From an uncultured Pelagibacteraceae bacterium (lineage in GTDB: Bacteria; Pseudomonadota; Alphaproteobacteria; Pelagibacterales; Pelagibacteraceae): DNA of 64,000 nucleotides. Under the pieces are notes generated by a model. It ran no database searches, was not told the origin of the DNA, and was given only the letters and a program-made list of their open reading frames with translations. Positions within the stretch are counted from its first letter, which is position 1. Every line of letters begins with the position of its first letter. The stretch spans positions 140,550 to 204,549 of the forward strand of contig CACJFJ010000001.1 of NCBI GenBank assembly GCA_902592675.1. Direction: 5' to 3'. The translations under genes and the position numbers were made by a program. This document shows positions 10,687 through 22,135 of the stretch, in pieces.

Positions 10687-11846
10687 TTATTTAATTGCCT
10701 CCACAATTTTTTTAGCTGCATCATCAAGATTTTCCGCAGAAATTAATTTTAAACCAGAGTTATCTAATATTTCTTTGCCTTCCTTAAAATTTGTACCTGC
10801 AAGTCTTACTACAAGTGGAACACTAATATTTATTTCTTTAGCTGCATCTACCACACCTTGTGCAAGAACATCACATCTCATAATCCCGCCAAAAATATTG
10901 ATTAATATTCCCTTAACATTTTTATCTGATAAAATTATTTTAAAAGCAGCTGAAACTTTCTCTTTTGAAGCACCTCCACCAACATCTAAAAAATTTGCTG
11001 GTTCTTCGCCATATAACTTAATTATATCCATAGTTGCCATAGCCAATCCCGCACCATTTACCATACAGCCAATGCTTCCATCTAATTTAATATAAGCTAA
11101 ATCATGTTTACTTGCTTCAATTTCTGCTGGGTCTTCTTCGTTTAGATCTCTAAGTTCTAAAATTTCTGGATGTCTAAATAAAGCATTGCTATCAAAGCTA
11201 ACTTTTGCATCTAAACAAACAATTTTTTTTTCTTTAGTTAATATTAGTGGATTTATTTCGACCATATTTGCATCTGTTTTAATAAACATTTTATAAATTG
11301 ATTTTATTAAATAAATCGCCTCATTTTTAGAATTACCTTCTAGGTTAAAAATTCTGATAATTTTTTCACACACTTCATTTGAAATTTTTTCATTTAATTC
11401 GACTTTAGTTGTTAAAATTTTATTTGGAGATTTAGCGGCTACTTCCTCAATATCCATTCCACCTTGATCACTTGTAATAAATGCAATTTTTGACGTAGCT
11501 CTATCGACTAGACAAGAAAGATAAAATTCCTTTTCAATATTCGATGACTCTTCAACATAGAGTCTTTTTACTTCTCTTCCTTCTGGCCCTGTTTGATGAG
11601 TGATTAATTTTTTTCCTAAAAGCTCTTTAGCTGATTTCTCAAGTTCATTTAAATTATCTAAAATTTTTACACCACCAGCTTTTCCTCTACCACCAGCATG
11701 AATTTGTGCCTTCAAGACATATTTATCAGTTTTTAACGATTTACACTTTTCTAAAAGTTCTTCAACAGTAAAACCAAACACCCCTTCTGGTACCACTGCA
11801 CCAAATTGTTTTAAAATTTGTTTAGCTTGATGCTCGTGTATATTCA

Positions 11847-11847
<1 letters not shown>
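10687..11847 (-). CDS. sucC: Succinyl-CoA synthetase subunit beta
   Basis: This 386-residue ATP-grasp subunit has KAQIHAGGRGKAGGVK (about residues 45-60) in the nucleotide site. The C-terminal CoA-ligase domain has the family pattern FLDVGGGA and INIFGGIMRCD. It pairs with SucD in the substrate-level phosphorylation step of the TCA cycle. Its start overlaps the mdh stop by one base and its stop abuts the sucD start, so translation is probably coupled across the three genes. Confidence 0.97.
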
Positions 11848-12818
<971 letters not shown>

Positions 12819-14312
12819 TTATTTCATTGTTGGCATCACGAATTCGGCATTTGAACGAATTCCAGAAGGCCACCTTGAAGTTATAGTTTTTAATTTAGTA
12901 TAAAATTTTATACCTTCCATGCCATGCATAGCACTGTCACCAAATAAAGATCTTTTCCAGCCTCCAAAACTATGGAAAGCCATTGGAACTGGTATTGGAA
13001 CATTTATTCCAACCATACCAACTTGAATTTTGCTGGCAAACGTTCTTCCAGCATCACCGTCTCTAGTATAAATACTAACTCCATTTCCATATTCATGGTC
13101 ATTTATTAATTTTGTAGCTTCCTCAAAAGTCTTTACTCTAACAACAGATAAAACAGGTCCAAATATTTCCTCTTTATAAATTCTCATTTCTTTTTTTACA
13201 TGGTCAAACAAACAACCACCGATATAAAATCCATTTTCATATCCTTGTAATTTTAAATTTCTTCCATCAACTAATAATTTTGCTCCTTCCTTTACTCCTA
13301 AATCGACATAACCTTTAACTTTTTCTAAATGCTCTTTAGTTACTAGAGGCCCCATTTCAGAATTTTTATCCATTCCAGGACCAACTTTTAAAGCCTCTGC
13401 CTTTTTAGATAATCTTGATACTAATTCGTCTCCAATATCTCCAACTGCAACTGCAACTGATTGAGCCATACACCTTTCACCTGCTGACCCATAAGCAGCT
13501 CCCATTAAGCCATTTACAGCACCATCTAAATCACAATCAGGCATTACTACTAGATGGTTTTTTGCACCGCCTAAAGCTTGAACTCTTTTTTCATTTTTTG
13601 CAGAATTTTCATATATATATTTTGCAATAGGTGTCGAACCAACGAAACTTACTGCCTTAATATCCCTATTTGTAAGAATTGCATCTACAGTTTCTTTGTC
13701 TCCGTTCACAACATTAAAAACACCTTCTGGTAAACCTGCTTCTTTTAAAAGTTCTGCTAATCTTATTGAACATGATGGATCTTTTTCAGAAGGTTTTAAT
13801 ATAAAAGTATTTCCACATGCAATAGCTATAGGAAACATCCACATTGGAACCATAGCTGGAAAATTAAATGGTGTAATTCCTGCAACAACTCCTAAAGGTT
13901 GTCTTATTGACCAACTATCAACGTTAGTTCCAACATTTTCCGAAAATTCTCCTTTAAGCAAATGCGGAATACCACATGCAAATTCAACAACTTCAAGTCC
14001 TCTAGTTAAAGATCCTTTTGCATCTTCATAAACTTTACCATGTTCTGCAACAATTAACTGTGTCAGTTCATCTGAATTTTTTTCTATTAATTCTTTAAAT
14101 TTAAACATTATTCTTGCTCTTTGGAGAGAAGGTTTTAATGACCACTCATCAAAGGCTTTTTTAGCAATTACAACTGCTTGATCTAAATCAGATTTAGACG
14201 CTAATCTTACTTCTTTTTCCTGCTCTCCAGTTGCAGGATTAAATACTTTACCTTTTTTGTCAGAAGTTCCAGGAATTATTTTTCCACCTACAAAATGTTC
14301 AATTAATTTCAT
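12819..14312 (-). CDS. mmsA: CoA-acylating methylmalonate-semialdehyde dehydrogenase
   Basis: This 497-residue aldehyde dehydrogenase has the catalytic cysteine in GSAGERCMAQS (near residue 283) and the MmsA-typical N-terminal VGGKIIPGT. It also has PLGVVAGITPFNFPAMVPMW, which marks the CoA-dependent MmsA branch. It would convert methylmalonate or malonate semialdehyde to propionyl-CoA or acetyl-CoA with release of CO2. Such steps occur in valine, inositol, beta-alanine and some propionate/DMSP-derived routes. Its place between sdhB and mdh suggests its products feed straight into the TCA cycle. The true substrate is not shown by the sequence. Confidence 0.9.
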   Translation of the reverse strand: MKLIEHFVGGKIIPGTSDKKGKVFNPATGEQEKEVRLASKSDLDQAVVIAKKAFDEWSLKPSLQRARIMFKFKELIEKNSDELTQLIVAEHGKVYEDAKGSLTRGLEVVEFACGIPHLLKGEFSENVGTNVDSWSIRQPLGVVAGITPFNFPAMVPMWMFPIAIACGNTFILKPSEKDPSCSIRLAELLKEAGLPEGVFNVVNGDKETVDAILTNRDIKAVSFVGSTPIAKYIYENSAKNEKRVQALGGAKNHLVVMPDCDLDGAVNGLMGAAYGSAGERCMAQSVAVAVGDIGDELVSRLSKKAEALKVGPGMDKNSEMGPLVTKEHLEKVKGYVDLGVKEGAKLLVDGRNLKLQGYENGFYIGGCLFDHVKKEMRIYKEEIFGPVLSVVRVKTFEEATKLINDHEYGNGVSIYTRDGDAGRTFASKIQVGMVGINVPIPVPMAFHSFGGWKRSLFGDSAMHGMEGIKFYTKLKTITSRWPSGIRSNAEFVMPTMK

Positions 14313-14354
14313 GAATACGATCTTTTAGAGTAAAAATTCTTATTAGTCTATTGT

Positions 14355-15134
14355 TTATATATTAGCCGTTGCTAACATTTTTTTTATCTCAGCTATAGCT
14401 TTTGCAGGATTTAAACCTTTTGGACATGCACTTGTACAGTTAAGAATTGTATGGCAACGATACAACTTAAGTTCATCTGCAACCTTTTTTAATCTTGTTT
14501 GCCTTTCTTCATCTCTGCTATCTATAATCCATCTGTACGCTTGAAGTAATACTGCCGGACCTAAATATTTATCTCCATTCCACCAGTAGCTAGGACATGA
14601 TGTTGAGCAGCAGGCACACATAATACATTCGTATGCACCATCTAATTTTGCTCTATCTTTTTTTGATTGAATTATTTCTTTAGTTTCTGATTTGGAATTT
14701 GATTTTAACCAAGGTTCAATCGATTGATATTGTTTGTACAAACCATCTAAATCACCAATTAAATCTTTTTTTACTTTTAAATGAGGTAATGGATAAATAT
14801 TAATATCACCATCTATTTCAGCATGTGGGGTGGTACAAGCTAAACCATTTTTGCCATCCATATTCATTGCACAAGAACCACAAACTCCATGAGCACATGA
14901 TCTTCTATATGCCAATGTAGGATCTATCTCATTTTTAATCTTATTTAAAATATCTAATACTTTAGATGGACAATTGCTCATATCAACTTCATATGTATCA
15001 ATTCTGGGATTTTCTCCAGAAGAGGGATCCCATCTGTATATATTTACTTTCCTTAAATTTTTTGAGCCAGTTTGATCTTTAAAATATTTACCTTTTTTTA
15101 CTTTAGAATTTCCAGGTAAATTAATTTGAGCCAT
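14355..15134 (-). CDS. sdhB: Succinate dehydrogenase iron-sulfur subunit
   Basis: This 259-residue subunit carries three Fe-S clusters. The 2Fe-2S ligands are in [16 protein letters not shown], the 4Fe-4S ligands in [16 protein letters not shown], and the 3Fe-4S region in [17 protein letters not shown]. It wires electrons from SdhA flavin to ubiquinone at the membrane. Its start overlaps the sdhA stop by one base. All expected cysteines are present, so loss of heme ligands in SdhC/SdhD (see those entries) is not part of a general decay of the complex. Confidence 0.97.
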   Translation of the reverse strand: MAQINLPGNSKVKKGKYFKDQTGSKNLRKVNIYRWDPSSGENPRIDTYEVDMSNCPSKVLDILNKIKNEIDPTLAYRRSCAHGVCGSCAMNMDGKNGLACTTPHAEIDGDINIYPLPHLKVKKDLIGDLDGLYKQYQSIEPWLKSNSKSETKEIIQSKKDRAKLDGAYECIMCACCSTSCPSYWWNGDKYLGPAVLLQAYRWIIDSRDEERQTRLKKVADELKLYRCHTILNCTSACPKGLNPAKAIAEIKKMLATANI

Positions 15135-16909
15135 TAATAAACTCTTTCCTGTGGCGGAAAATATTGAACTTCATTGGTTAAAGTAGATTTGTGAACCTCT
15201 CTATAGCTTATTTTCGTGTTTTTACCATCACACCAAGCAAGTGTATGCTGCATAAATCTTTCATCATCTCTCTTAGGAAAATCTTCTCTTGCATGTGCTC
15301 CACGACTTTCTTTTCTATTATATGCAGAGTCAACAGTAACAACAGCTTGTCTAATTAAATTATCAAATTCTAGGGTTTCTACTAAATCAGTATTGAATAT
15401 TAACGATTTATCTTTTACAGATAAATTATCTAAACCACCATAAGTTTTTTTAATTTCATCAACACCCTCTTTAAGAGTTTTTTCGGTTCTAAAAACTGCA
15501 CATTTAGACTGCATTGTTTTTTGCATTGAAAGTCTTAATTCTGCAGTTCCAACTTCTCCGTTAGAATTTCTAATTTTATCAAATCGATCTAAACATTTCT
15601 GAGTTTCTGTTTCACTTATTTCCTCATGTGGTGTTCCTGGCTTAATAAGTTCTGCAGCTCTTTTGGCTGCTGCTCTTCCAAAAACAACTAGATCAATTAA
15701 TGAGTTTGAACCAAGTCTATTTGCACCATGAACTGAAACACAAGCTGCCTCTCCAATCGCCATCAATCCTGGTACAGTTTTTTCTGAACCGTTTACTGTT
15801 AAAACTTCTGCTTTATAGTTTGTTGGGATACCGCCCATATTATAATGGACAGTCGGTACAACTGGAATTGGTTCTTTTGTAACATCTACGTTTGCAAATA
15901 ATCTTGCTGCATCAGTTATACCCGGTAATCTACTCTCAATAATATCTTTATCTAAATGACTTAAATTTAAGTGAACATGGTCTTGATCTCTTCCAACACC
16001 TCGTCCCTCATTAATTTCAATAGACATTGATCTGCTTACTACATCTCTCGATGCTAAGTCTTTTGCTTTTGGTGCATATCTTTCCATAAACCTTTCACCC
16101 TTAGAATTTGTTAAATATCCTCCTTCACCTCTTGCACCTTCTGTTATTAATGTGCCATGTCCATAAATTCCTGTTGGATGAAATTGAACAAATTCCATGT
16201 CTTGTAAAGGTAATCCTGCTCTTAAAACCATTGCATTACCATCTCCAGTACAAGTATGGGCAGATGTTGCTGAATAATAAACTTTACCATAACCACCTGT
16301 AGCAATAATTACAGTGTGAGCTCTAAATCTATGAATGGTTCCATCATTTAAATTCCAAGCAATTAGTCCCTTGCAAGCTCCATCTTTCATTAATAGATCT
16401 AATGCAAAATATTCAATAAAAAATTCTGTTTTATGTTTTAGCGCTTGTCCATACAAAGTATGTAAAATTGCATGACCAGTTCTATCGGCAGCAGCACAAG
16501 TTCTTTGTACAATTCCATTACCATAATTTTTAGTCATACCACCAAATGGTCTTTGATAAATTTTTCCATCCTCTGTTCTACTAAAAGGCACTCCATATTT
16601 CTCTAATTCGATAACTGCTTTAGGTGCTTCTTTACAAAGATATTCAATACTATCTTGATCTCCTAACCAATCTGCACCTTTTACTGTATCATACATGTGC
16701 CAACGCCAATCATCCTCACCCATATTACCAAGGGCAGCTGAAATACCCCCTTGTGCAGCAGAAGTATGACTTCTAGTAGGAAAAACTTTTGAAATACATG
16801 CTGTCTTTAGTCCTGCCTCACTTAAACCAACCGCAGCTCTTAAACCTGAACCACCAGCACCTAAGACTACAACATCATATTCGTGATCTATAATTTTATA
16901 AGAACTCAT
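15134..16909 (-). CDS. sdhA: Succinate dehydrogenase flavoprotein subunit
   Basis: This 591-residue subunit oxidises succinate to fumarate. It has an N-terminal dinucleotide fold [14 protein letters not shown], the covalent-FAD histidine segment [17 protein letters not shown], and the catalytic region [20 protein letters not shown]. The C-terminal domain has [15 protein letters not shown]. The length is normal and no key residue is missing. It overlaps sdhD by four bases, so sdhCDAB is a tightly packed operon. Confidence 0.97.
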   Translation of the reverse strand: MSSYKIIDHEYDVVVLGAGGSGLRAAVGLSEAGLKTACISKVFPTRSHTSAAQGGISAALGNMGEDDWRWHMYDTVKGADWLGDQDSIEYLCKEAPKAVIELEKYGVPFSRTEDGKIYQRPFGGMTKNYGNGIVQRTCAAADRTGHAILHTLYGQALKHKTEFFIEYFALDLLMKDGACKGLIAWNLNDGTIHRFRAHTVIIATGGYGKVYYSATSAHTCTGDGNAMVLRAGLPLQDMEFVQFHPTGIYGHGTLITEGARGEGGYLTNSKGERFMERYAPKAKDLASRDVVSRSMSIEINEGRGVGRDQDHVHLNLSHLDKDIIESRLPGITDAARLFANVDVTKEPIPVVPTVHYNMGGIPTNYKAEVLTVNGSEKTVPGLMAIGEAACVSVHGANRLGSNSLIDLVVFGRAAAKRAAELIKPGTPHEEISETETQKCLDRFDKIRNSNGEVGTAELRLSMQKTMQSKCAVFRTEKTLKEGVDEIKKTYGGLDNLSVKDKSLIFNTDLVETLEFDNLIRQAVVTVDSAYNRKESRGAHAREDFPKRDDERFMQHTLAWCDGKNTKISYREVHKSTLTNEVQYFPPQERVY

Positions 16910-17229
16910 AACCTAGATATTAATATAATTGTAATTAGTGGAATTACCACTGCCGATGCATATAAAAGTCTGTTTGCGACATTTTTGATTTGATCATTTT
17001 TAATATAATCCTCAAAAACCTCGCTAATACTTAGTGCTGAGAAAAAATAAGCATTAATAATGAATAAACTAAACAAAAGCTTTGATAACGGACCTGTAAA
17101 AAAATTTATAACAACAAAGTAGCCTTTATCATAAATTGTAATAAAATTTAAAATAAACCATATCATTAATGGAACTAATGTTGCCCCACTAACTTTTAGA
17201 AAAATCCATTTTTTAGTTGCATTTATCAT
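16906..17229 (-). CDS. sdhD: Succinate dehydrogenase membrane anchor subunit D (histidine-free)
   Basis: This 107-residue protein has three predicted membrane segments and the family end of helix 2, EDYI (Asp74-Tyr75), matching the quinone-site Asp82-Tyr83 of Escherichia coli. I chose the ATG at 17,229, one base after the sdhC stop. A TTG at 17,250 would add seven residues and overlap sdhC. The protein contains no histidine at all. The position that matches the heme b ligand His71 of E. coli SdhD, eleven residues before the Asp, is Phe63. With SdhC it should still anchor SdhAB and form the ubiquinone site. Confidence 0.85.
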   Translation of the reverse strand: MINATKKWIFLKVSGATLVPLMIWFILNFITIYDKGYFVVINFFTGPLSKLLFSLFIINAYFFSALSISEVFEDYIKNDQIKNVANRLLYASAVVIPLITIILISRL

Positions 17230-17230
17230 T

Positions 17231-17614
17231 TTAAAAAAAATTTTTTCCAATTAAATAGAAAGCTACTGTTAAAATTATCGATCCAAATATTACAATCAAT
17301 CCAGTTATCTTTGTCGTTCTAAGTTCAAAACCATAGCCTAAATCCATGATCAAATGTCTTATCTCGCTTAAAACTTGAAAAGAAAAAGACCATGTGAGTC
17401 CTAAAATTAAAAATTTACCAATTAATGAACTTAAAAATAAATTTATAATTTCATAATTGCTTTCACCAAAAACAAGTAGTGAAGCTAATAAGCAAATAAA
17501 TGTAATTGCAATTATATTTATAATTCCTGTAATTCTATGAGATATAGATACTAACGATGAAATGTGCCATTTATAAATTTGAATATGTGGAGATAACGGT
17601 GCTTTATTTTCCAT
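17231..17614 (-). CDS. sdhC: Succinate dehydrogenase cytochrome b subunit C (heme ligand replaced)
   Basis: This 127-residue protein has three membrane segments and the quinone-site motif SISHRITG, matching Ser27 and Arg31 of Escherichia coli SdhC as Ser23 and Arg27. It also has EIRHLIMDLG, matching IRHMMMDFG. The heme b ligand His84 of E. coli lies seven residues before that second histidine; here the position is Gln80. Together with the histidine-free SdhD this suggests no bis-histidine heme. It overlaps the asd stop by 11 bases and leads the sdhCDAB operon. Confidence 0.9.
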   Translation of the reverse strand: MENKAPLSPHIQIYKWHISSLVSISHRITGIINIIAITFICLLASLLVFGESNYEIINLFLSSLIGKFLILGLTWSFSFQVLSEIRHLIMDLGYGFELRTTKITGLIVIFGSIILTVAFYLIGKNFF

Positions 17615-18611
17615 AAAAATTATTTTTAATTAATGTTTCAGCAATTTCTACAGCGTTCAAAGCCGCGCCTCTTAAAAGATTATCAGAAACAATCCACAAA
17701 TTTAATCCATTCTCAATTGTCTTATCCTCTCGAATTCTTGATATAAATGTCTCGTCTTTACCTTCTGCTTCTAATGGAGTTGAATATCCGCCATCAGCTC
17801 TTTCATCAATTACTTTACAACCATCAAAATTATTTAACGCTTCTCTAACTTTTTCAAGAGAAAATGGTTTTTCAAATTGTAAATTTACCGACTCTGAATG
17901 TGAAACAGAAATAGGTAGCCTTACGCACGTTGCTGTTAGATCAATTTTACTATCTAAAATTTTTTTTGTTTCATTAGTCATTTTTAATTCTTCTTTTGTA
18001 TAACCATCATCTGAAAATACATCTATATGCGGAATAGCATTAAAAGCTATCTGTTTTGTAAAATTTTTAGATTTTACATCTTTACCATCTAAAACTAATT
18101 TAGTTTGTTCGATCAATTCATCCATGGGTGCTTTACCACCTCCTGATACTGATTGGTATGTGGAAACTACTATTCTTTTAATTACAAAAAGGTCGTGCAA
18201 AGGTTTTAAAGCAATCACTAATTGTGCTGTTGAACAATTTGGATTGGCTATAATATTTTTTTTTATTTGATCTAAATGATTTGGGTTAACTTGTGGAACA
18301 ATTAAAGGAACATCTGGATCCATTCTATAAAAGCTTGAATTATCAATCACTAGACAATGCTTTGCAGCTTTCTCTGCAAATTTTTCTGAGATTTTTCCAC
18401 CAGCTGCAAAAAAAGCTATTTTTACTTTAGAAAAATCAAAATTTTCTAAATCAAAAACCTCATGTTCTTTATACTTAAAACTAATCTTTTTACCGGCACT
18501 CTTAGACGAGGCAACTAAATACAGATTATCAATAGATAGCTCCTTTTTTTCAAGAACTTCTAAAGTTTTTCTTCCAACATTTCCTGTTGCTCCTACAATT
18601 GCAATATTCAT
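17604..18611 (-). CDS. asd: Aspartate-semialdehyde dehydrogenase
   Basis: This 335-residue enzyme reduces aspartyl phosphate to the semialdehyde, on the route to lysine, diaminopimelate, threonine and methionine. It shows the NADP fold IVGATGNVGRKTLEVL at the start, the catalytic cysteine in NPNCSTAQL (near residue 130), and VSTYQSVSGGGK. The catalytic histidine is in VRLPISVSHSES. It lies 15 bases after dmdA and overlaps sdhC by 11 bases, so it seems to be cotranscribed with unrelated neighbours. Confidence 0.96.
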   Translation of the reverse strand: MNIAIVGATGNVGRKTLEVLEKKELSIDNLYLVASSKSAGKKISFKYKEHEVFDLENFDFSKVKIAFFAAGGKISEKFAEKAAKHCLVIDNSSFYRMDPDVPLIVPQVNPNHLDQIKKNIIANPNCSTAQLVIALKPLHDLFVIKRIVVSTYQSVSGGGKAPMDELIEQTKLVLDGKDVKSKNFTKQIAFNAIPHIDVFSDDGYTKEELKMTNETKKILDSKIDLTATCVRLPISVSHSESVNLQFEKPFSLEKVREALNNFDGCKVIDERADGGYSTPLEAEGKDETFISRIREDKTIENGLNLWIVSDNLLRGAALNAVEIAETLIKNNFYGK

Positions 18612-18626
18612 GATGTAAGTTTTATA

Positions 18627-19736
18627 CTAGATGAAAGGCAAATCGCAAACTTTTACAGCTAAAGAATTTCCTTCAATTTCTAATAATCCTGTTACGGATG
18701 CTCTGCAATAAGGCTCATTTATCATTGCTATTCCTATAACTTTTTTAAAATGTGGCGAATAACAAGCTGATCTTAAATCCCCAATAATATTTCCTTTATC
18801 ATCTTTAAGTTTTAAAGATTTGGTTAAGTTAATTTTATTAGTATCGATGAGAACTCCCATTAATTTTCTTTTAATACCATCTTTTTTTATTTTCTTTAAT
18901 TTTTCCTTACCTAAAAAAGATATTTCAGAATCTAAATTTACATATTTATCAAAGCCACATTCAAAAGGATTGTCATTATTATCAAAATCATTTCCATAAG
19001 ATAAAAGGCCACTTTCAATTCTTTCAATGAGATTTGGACAACCAGGTTTTAAATTAAATTCTCCACCTATTTCAAAAAAATGATCATAAAGATCCAAACC
19101 AGATTGAGTGTTTTCTACATAAACTTCAAACCCTCCTTGTTTAGACCAGCCAGATCTAGCAATTAAATGTTTAACACCTCTAAAATCAAAATAATCAAAA
19201 CCAAAAAATTTTAATTCATTTATTTTTTTTCCAAAAACCTTTTCCATTAAACTAAATGATTTTGGTCCTTGTATTGCAATTATATCAACATTAGGTTCAA
19301 AAATTTGGACATTAAATTTATTTCCAGATGCAAGACCTTTTGCAAAAAATATTACATCTGAGTCAGCAATAGATATCCACCATCTATCTTCAGCTAATTT
19401 TAAAATTACAGGATCGTTTACTAAGTTCCCGTTATCATCAATAATTGGACAATAATAACATCTTCCTATTTTTGACTTTGATAAATCTCTACAAGTCATC
19501 AGCTGAACAAGTTTTGCTGCATCTTCACCAAAAATTTCTACTTGTCTTTCAGCTGCCACGTCCCAAACTTGAACTTCTTTTTTTAAATGGTTGCATGAAT
19601 CTTCTATAGATCCAAATGCAGCAGGCAACAACATGTGATTATAAACTGTATATGCTGTAACGCCTTGTTTTTCTATTCTTGAGGTATAAGGAGTGCTTCT
19701 TATTCTTCTTGATTTTGCAATTGGATAATTTTTCAT
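18627..19736 (-). CDS. dmdA: Dimethylsulfoniopropionate demethylase
   Basis: This 369-residue GcvT-fold protein moves a methyl group from DMSP to tetrahydrofolate and makes methylmercaptopropionate. From memory it is close along its whole length to the Pelagibacter DmdA, for example [19 protein letters not shown] at the N-terminus, [15 protein letters not shown], and the C-terminal [17 protein letters not shown]. General GcvT proteins do not share these. The next genes upstream are the pathway genes for the CoA ligase and dehydrogenase, which supports the call. Its ATG overlaps the hydrolase stop as ATGA. Confidence 0.95.
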   Translation of the reverse strand: MKNYPIAKSRRIRSTPYTSRIEKQGVTAYTVYNHMLLPAAFGSIEDSCNHLKKEVQVWDVAAERQVEIFGEDAAKLVQLMTCRDLSKSKIGRCYYCPIIDDNGNLVNDPVILKLAEDRWWISIADSDVIFFAKGLASGNKFNVQIFEPNVDIIAIQGPKSFSLMEKVFGKKINELKFFGFDYFDFRGVKHLIARSGWSKQGGFEVYVENTQSGLDLYDHFFEIGGEFNLKPGCPNLIERIESGLLSYGNDFDNNDNPFECGFDKYVNLDSEISFLGKEKLKKIKKDGIKRKLMGVLIDTNKINLTKSLKLKDDKGNIIGDLRSACYSPHFKKVIGIAMINEPYCRASVTGLLEIEGNSLAVKVCDLPFI

Positions 19737-20509
19737 GAATTTAAAAATTTTAGGATCTTTTCACGCATTTCAAAAGCTTTTTCAATCATAATCATGTGTC
19801 CACATCCATTAATTACATGAGTCTCTGAATTTTCTAATAAACTCGAAAATTTTTTTCCTACTTCTAAATTAACCATTTTATCTAATTCTCCTAAAATTAA
19901 TAATGTAGGCAAGTTTATTGTTTTTGCAGCCTGAGAACCATTTGAATAATTATTACATGCATTTAAATCGACTGCTAATATTTCACTTATATCTCTTGGT
20001 GACTGAATTATTTTTTCTACAGGATTTCCACCTATAAATTTTTTCGAACCCTCATAACCCCATTTCATCATTAATTTGACAGCATCAGAGTCTCCATTTT
20101 GTGCTAAGTCTATTAAATCAGGATGAACAGGCATTTTGTTGGAACCTCCAACAAAAACTAATTTCTTTAATCTTTCTTTATATTTGAAAGCATACTCAAG
20201 TATCTCTAAGCAACCTTGAGAATGACCAATCAAAGTTAGGTTTTTTAAATTTAATTTTTTGAATAATTTTTCTAACCAATCAGCAATTTTTTCAATACTA
20301 TCTAAGCAAGGCCCATCTGAATTTCCATGTCCAGGTAAATCTACTGATAATACATTAAAATTTTTATTTGAAAAAAATTGTTCAGTTAGAGACCAAACTA
20401 TATGTGAAAGTCCACTACCATGCAAAAATACAATGGTTTCTTTCTGAGGATCTATTCCTTGGCCTGCATCTGATGCGTGGATATTTTTATTTTCTATTTG
20501 GAATATCAA
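19733..20509 (-). CDS. Alpha/beta hydrolase of the DMSP demethylation cluster
   Basis: This 258-residue alpha/beta hydrolase has the oxyanion segment FLHGSGLSH, the nucleophile elbow GHSQGC (serine near residue 96), the acid in GELDKM and the histidine in GCGHMIMIE. No signal peptide is seen. It lies between dmdB and dmdA with a 4-base overlap with dmdA, so it is likely made with the demethylation enzymes. Its substrate is unknown. A thioester or ester intermediate of methylmercaptopropionate breakdown is possible, but this is inference from position only. Confidence 0.85.
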   Translation of the reverse strand: MIFQIENKNIHASDAGQGIDPQKETIVFLHGSGLSHIVWSLTEQFFSNKNFNVLSVDLPGHGNSDGPCLDSIEKIADWLEKLFKKLNLKNLTLIGHSQGCLEILEYAFKYKERLKKLVFVGGSNKMPVHPDLIDLAQNGDSDAVKLMMKWGYEGSKKFIGGNPVEKIIQSPRDISEILAVDLNACNNYSNGSQAAKTINLPTLLILGELDKMVNLEVGKKFSSLLENSETHVINGCGHMIMIEKAFEMREKILKFLNS

Positions 20510-20517
20510 TTATTTAC

Positions 20518-22134
20518 CTAAAATTTTTTTCTAAGCTCAAACTTCTGAATTTTACCAGTTGAAGTTTTGGGTAAATCACAAAAAATTACTTGTTTTGGCA
20601 CCTTAAATCCAGCAAGAGTTTCTTTGCAAAAACTTATTAGTTCTTTTTCTGTTACAGGTTTATCTTTAACCATTTCAATAAAAGCACAAGGTACTTCGCC
20701 CCATTTATCATCTGGTTTAGCCACTACTGCTGCGATAGATACTGAAGGATGTTTTGCTAAAGTATTCTCTATTTCAATCGAAGATATATTTTCACCTCCT
20801 GAGATTATAATGTCTTTAGACCTGTCTTGAATTTTAACATATCCGTCAGGATGCATTACAGCTAAATCTCCAGAATGAAACCAACCTCCATTCATAGCTT
20901 TGGATGTTGCATCTTTATCTTTAAAATATCCCTTCATGACAATATTTCCTTTGATCATGATTTCTCCAATTGTTTTTCCATCTTTAGGCACTTCAGTCAT
21001 TGTTTCCGGGATCATAACTGCTATACCCTCAGTGTTTGGATACCTCACTCCTTGTCTTGCTTTAATTTCATTTTGTTTCTCTTCATCAAATTCATTCCAA
21101 GCATCATTCCAAGCACATTGAGTAACATGTCCATAAGTTTCTGTTAATCCGTAAACATGCATCACTTCAAAACCTAGCTCATTCATTTTTTTAAATATAA
21201 TACTTGGTGGTGGTGCTCCAGCAGTAAGCACATAAACTTTTTGTTTTAATTTTTTTCTATCAGTCTCTGGTGCACCGGTAATCATGTTTAATACTATTGG
21301 TGCTCCACCAAAATGAGTTACATCATATTTATCAATTAATTCAAATATTTTTTTAACATCAATATTTCTAAGACATATGGTTCTTCCATTTAACATGGGT
21401 ATTGTCCACGGGTACCCCCAACCATTACAATGAAACATGGGAACAATAGTTAAAAAATTTAATCTATTTGGCATATTCCAAGCAACTGCACTTCCAGTAG
21501 ACATTAAGTATGATCCCCTGTGATGATAAACAACACCCTTTGGATTTCCTGTAGTACCAGATGTATAACTCAATGAAATTGCTTGCCATTCATCTTCAGG
21601 CATTTTCCAATCATAATTTTCATCACCAGTATTCAAAAAACTTTCATATTCTAATTCACCAATTTTCTCACACTTAGATTGATCTGCAAGTTTGTCATTA
21701 ATATCGATTATTATAATTTTTTTTTTTAAGGTACTTAAGGCCTTTTTAACCTCTACATGAAGTTGTCTGTCAACAACTAATACTTTTGCTTCACTGTGAT
21801 CTAAAATATAAGCGATTGTTTTAGCATCTAGTCTAATATTGATAGTATTTAACACTGCTCCTGTCATTGGCACTGAATAATGACCTTCAAAAATTTCAGG
21901 GGTATTAAAAGCTAAAAAGGAAACTGTATCACCTTTTCTGACACCAATTTTATTAAGTGCACTAGCAAATTTAACTGTCCTTTTATAAACCTGATCCCAA
22001 GTATATTTACGGTCCTCATAAATAACTGCTTCATAATTTGGATAAATTTCTTTAGCTCTTTTCAGGAAAGTCAAAGGAGTTAATGGAACATAATTTGCAT
22101 TATTTTTATCCAAATTAGTATCGTAATGACTCAT
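20518..22134 (-). CDS. dmdB: Methylmercaptopropionate-CoA ligase
   Basis: This 538-residue acyl-CoA synthetase of the ANL superfamily has the AMP-binding P-loop SYTSGTTGNPKGVVYHH (about residues 187-203). It also has the YGLTETYG motif, GWFHSGDLAV, and the C-terminal catalytic lysine in KTSTGKIQK. Sequence alone gives a medium-chain-type fatty acyl-CoA ligase. The DmdB role (activation of 3-methylmercaptopropionate) follows from its place between dmdC (1-base gap) and the hydrolase-dmdA pair. Confidence 0.9.
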   Translation of the reverse strand: MSHYDTNLDKNNANYVPLTPLTFLKRAKEIYPNYEAVIYEDRKYTWDQVYKRTVKFASALNKIGVRKGDTVSFLAFNTPEIFEGHYSVPMTGAVLNTINIRLDAKTIAYILDHSEAKVLVVDRQLHVEVKKALSTLKKKIIIIDINDKLADQSKCEKIGELEYESFLNTGDENYDWKMPEDEWQAISLSYTSGTTGNPKGVVYHHRGSYLMSTGSAVAWNMPNRLNFLTIVPMFHCNGWGYPWTIPMLNGRTICLRNIDVKKIFELIDKYDVTHFGGAPIVLNMITGAPETDRKKLKQKVYVLTAGAPPPSIIFKKMNELGFEVMHVYGLTETYGHVTQCAWNDAWNEFDEEKQNEIKARQGVRYPNTEGIAVMIPETMTEVPKDGKTIGEIMIKGNIVMKGYFKDKDATSKAMNGGWFHSGDLAVMHPDGYVKIQDRSKDIIISGGENISSIEIENTLAKHPSVSIAAVVAKPDDKWGEVPCAFIEMVKDKPVTEKELISFCKETLAGFKVPKQVIFCDLPKTSTGKIQKFELRKKF

Positions 22135-22135
22135 T

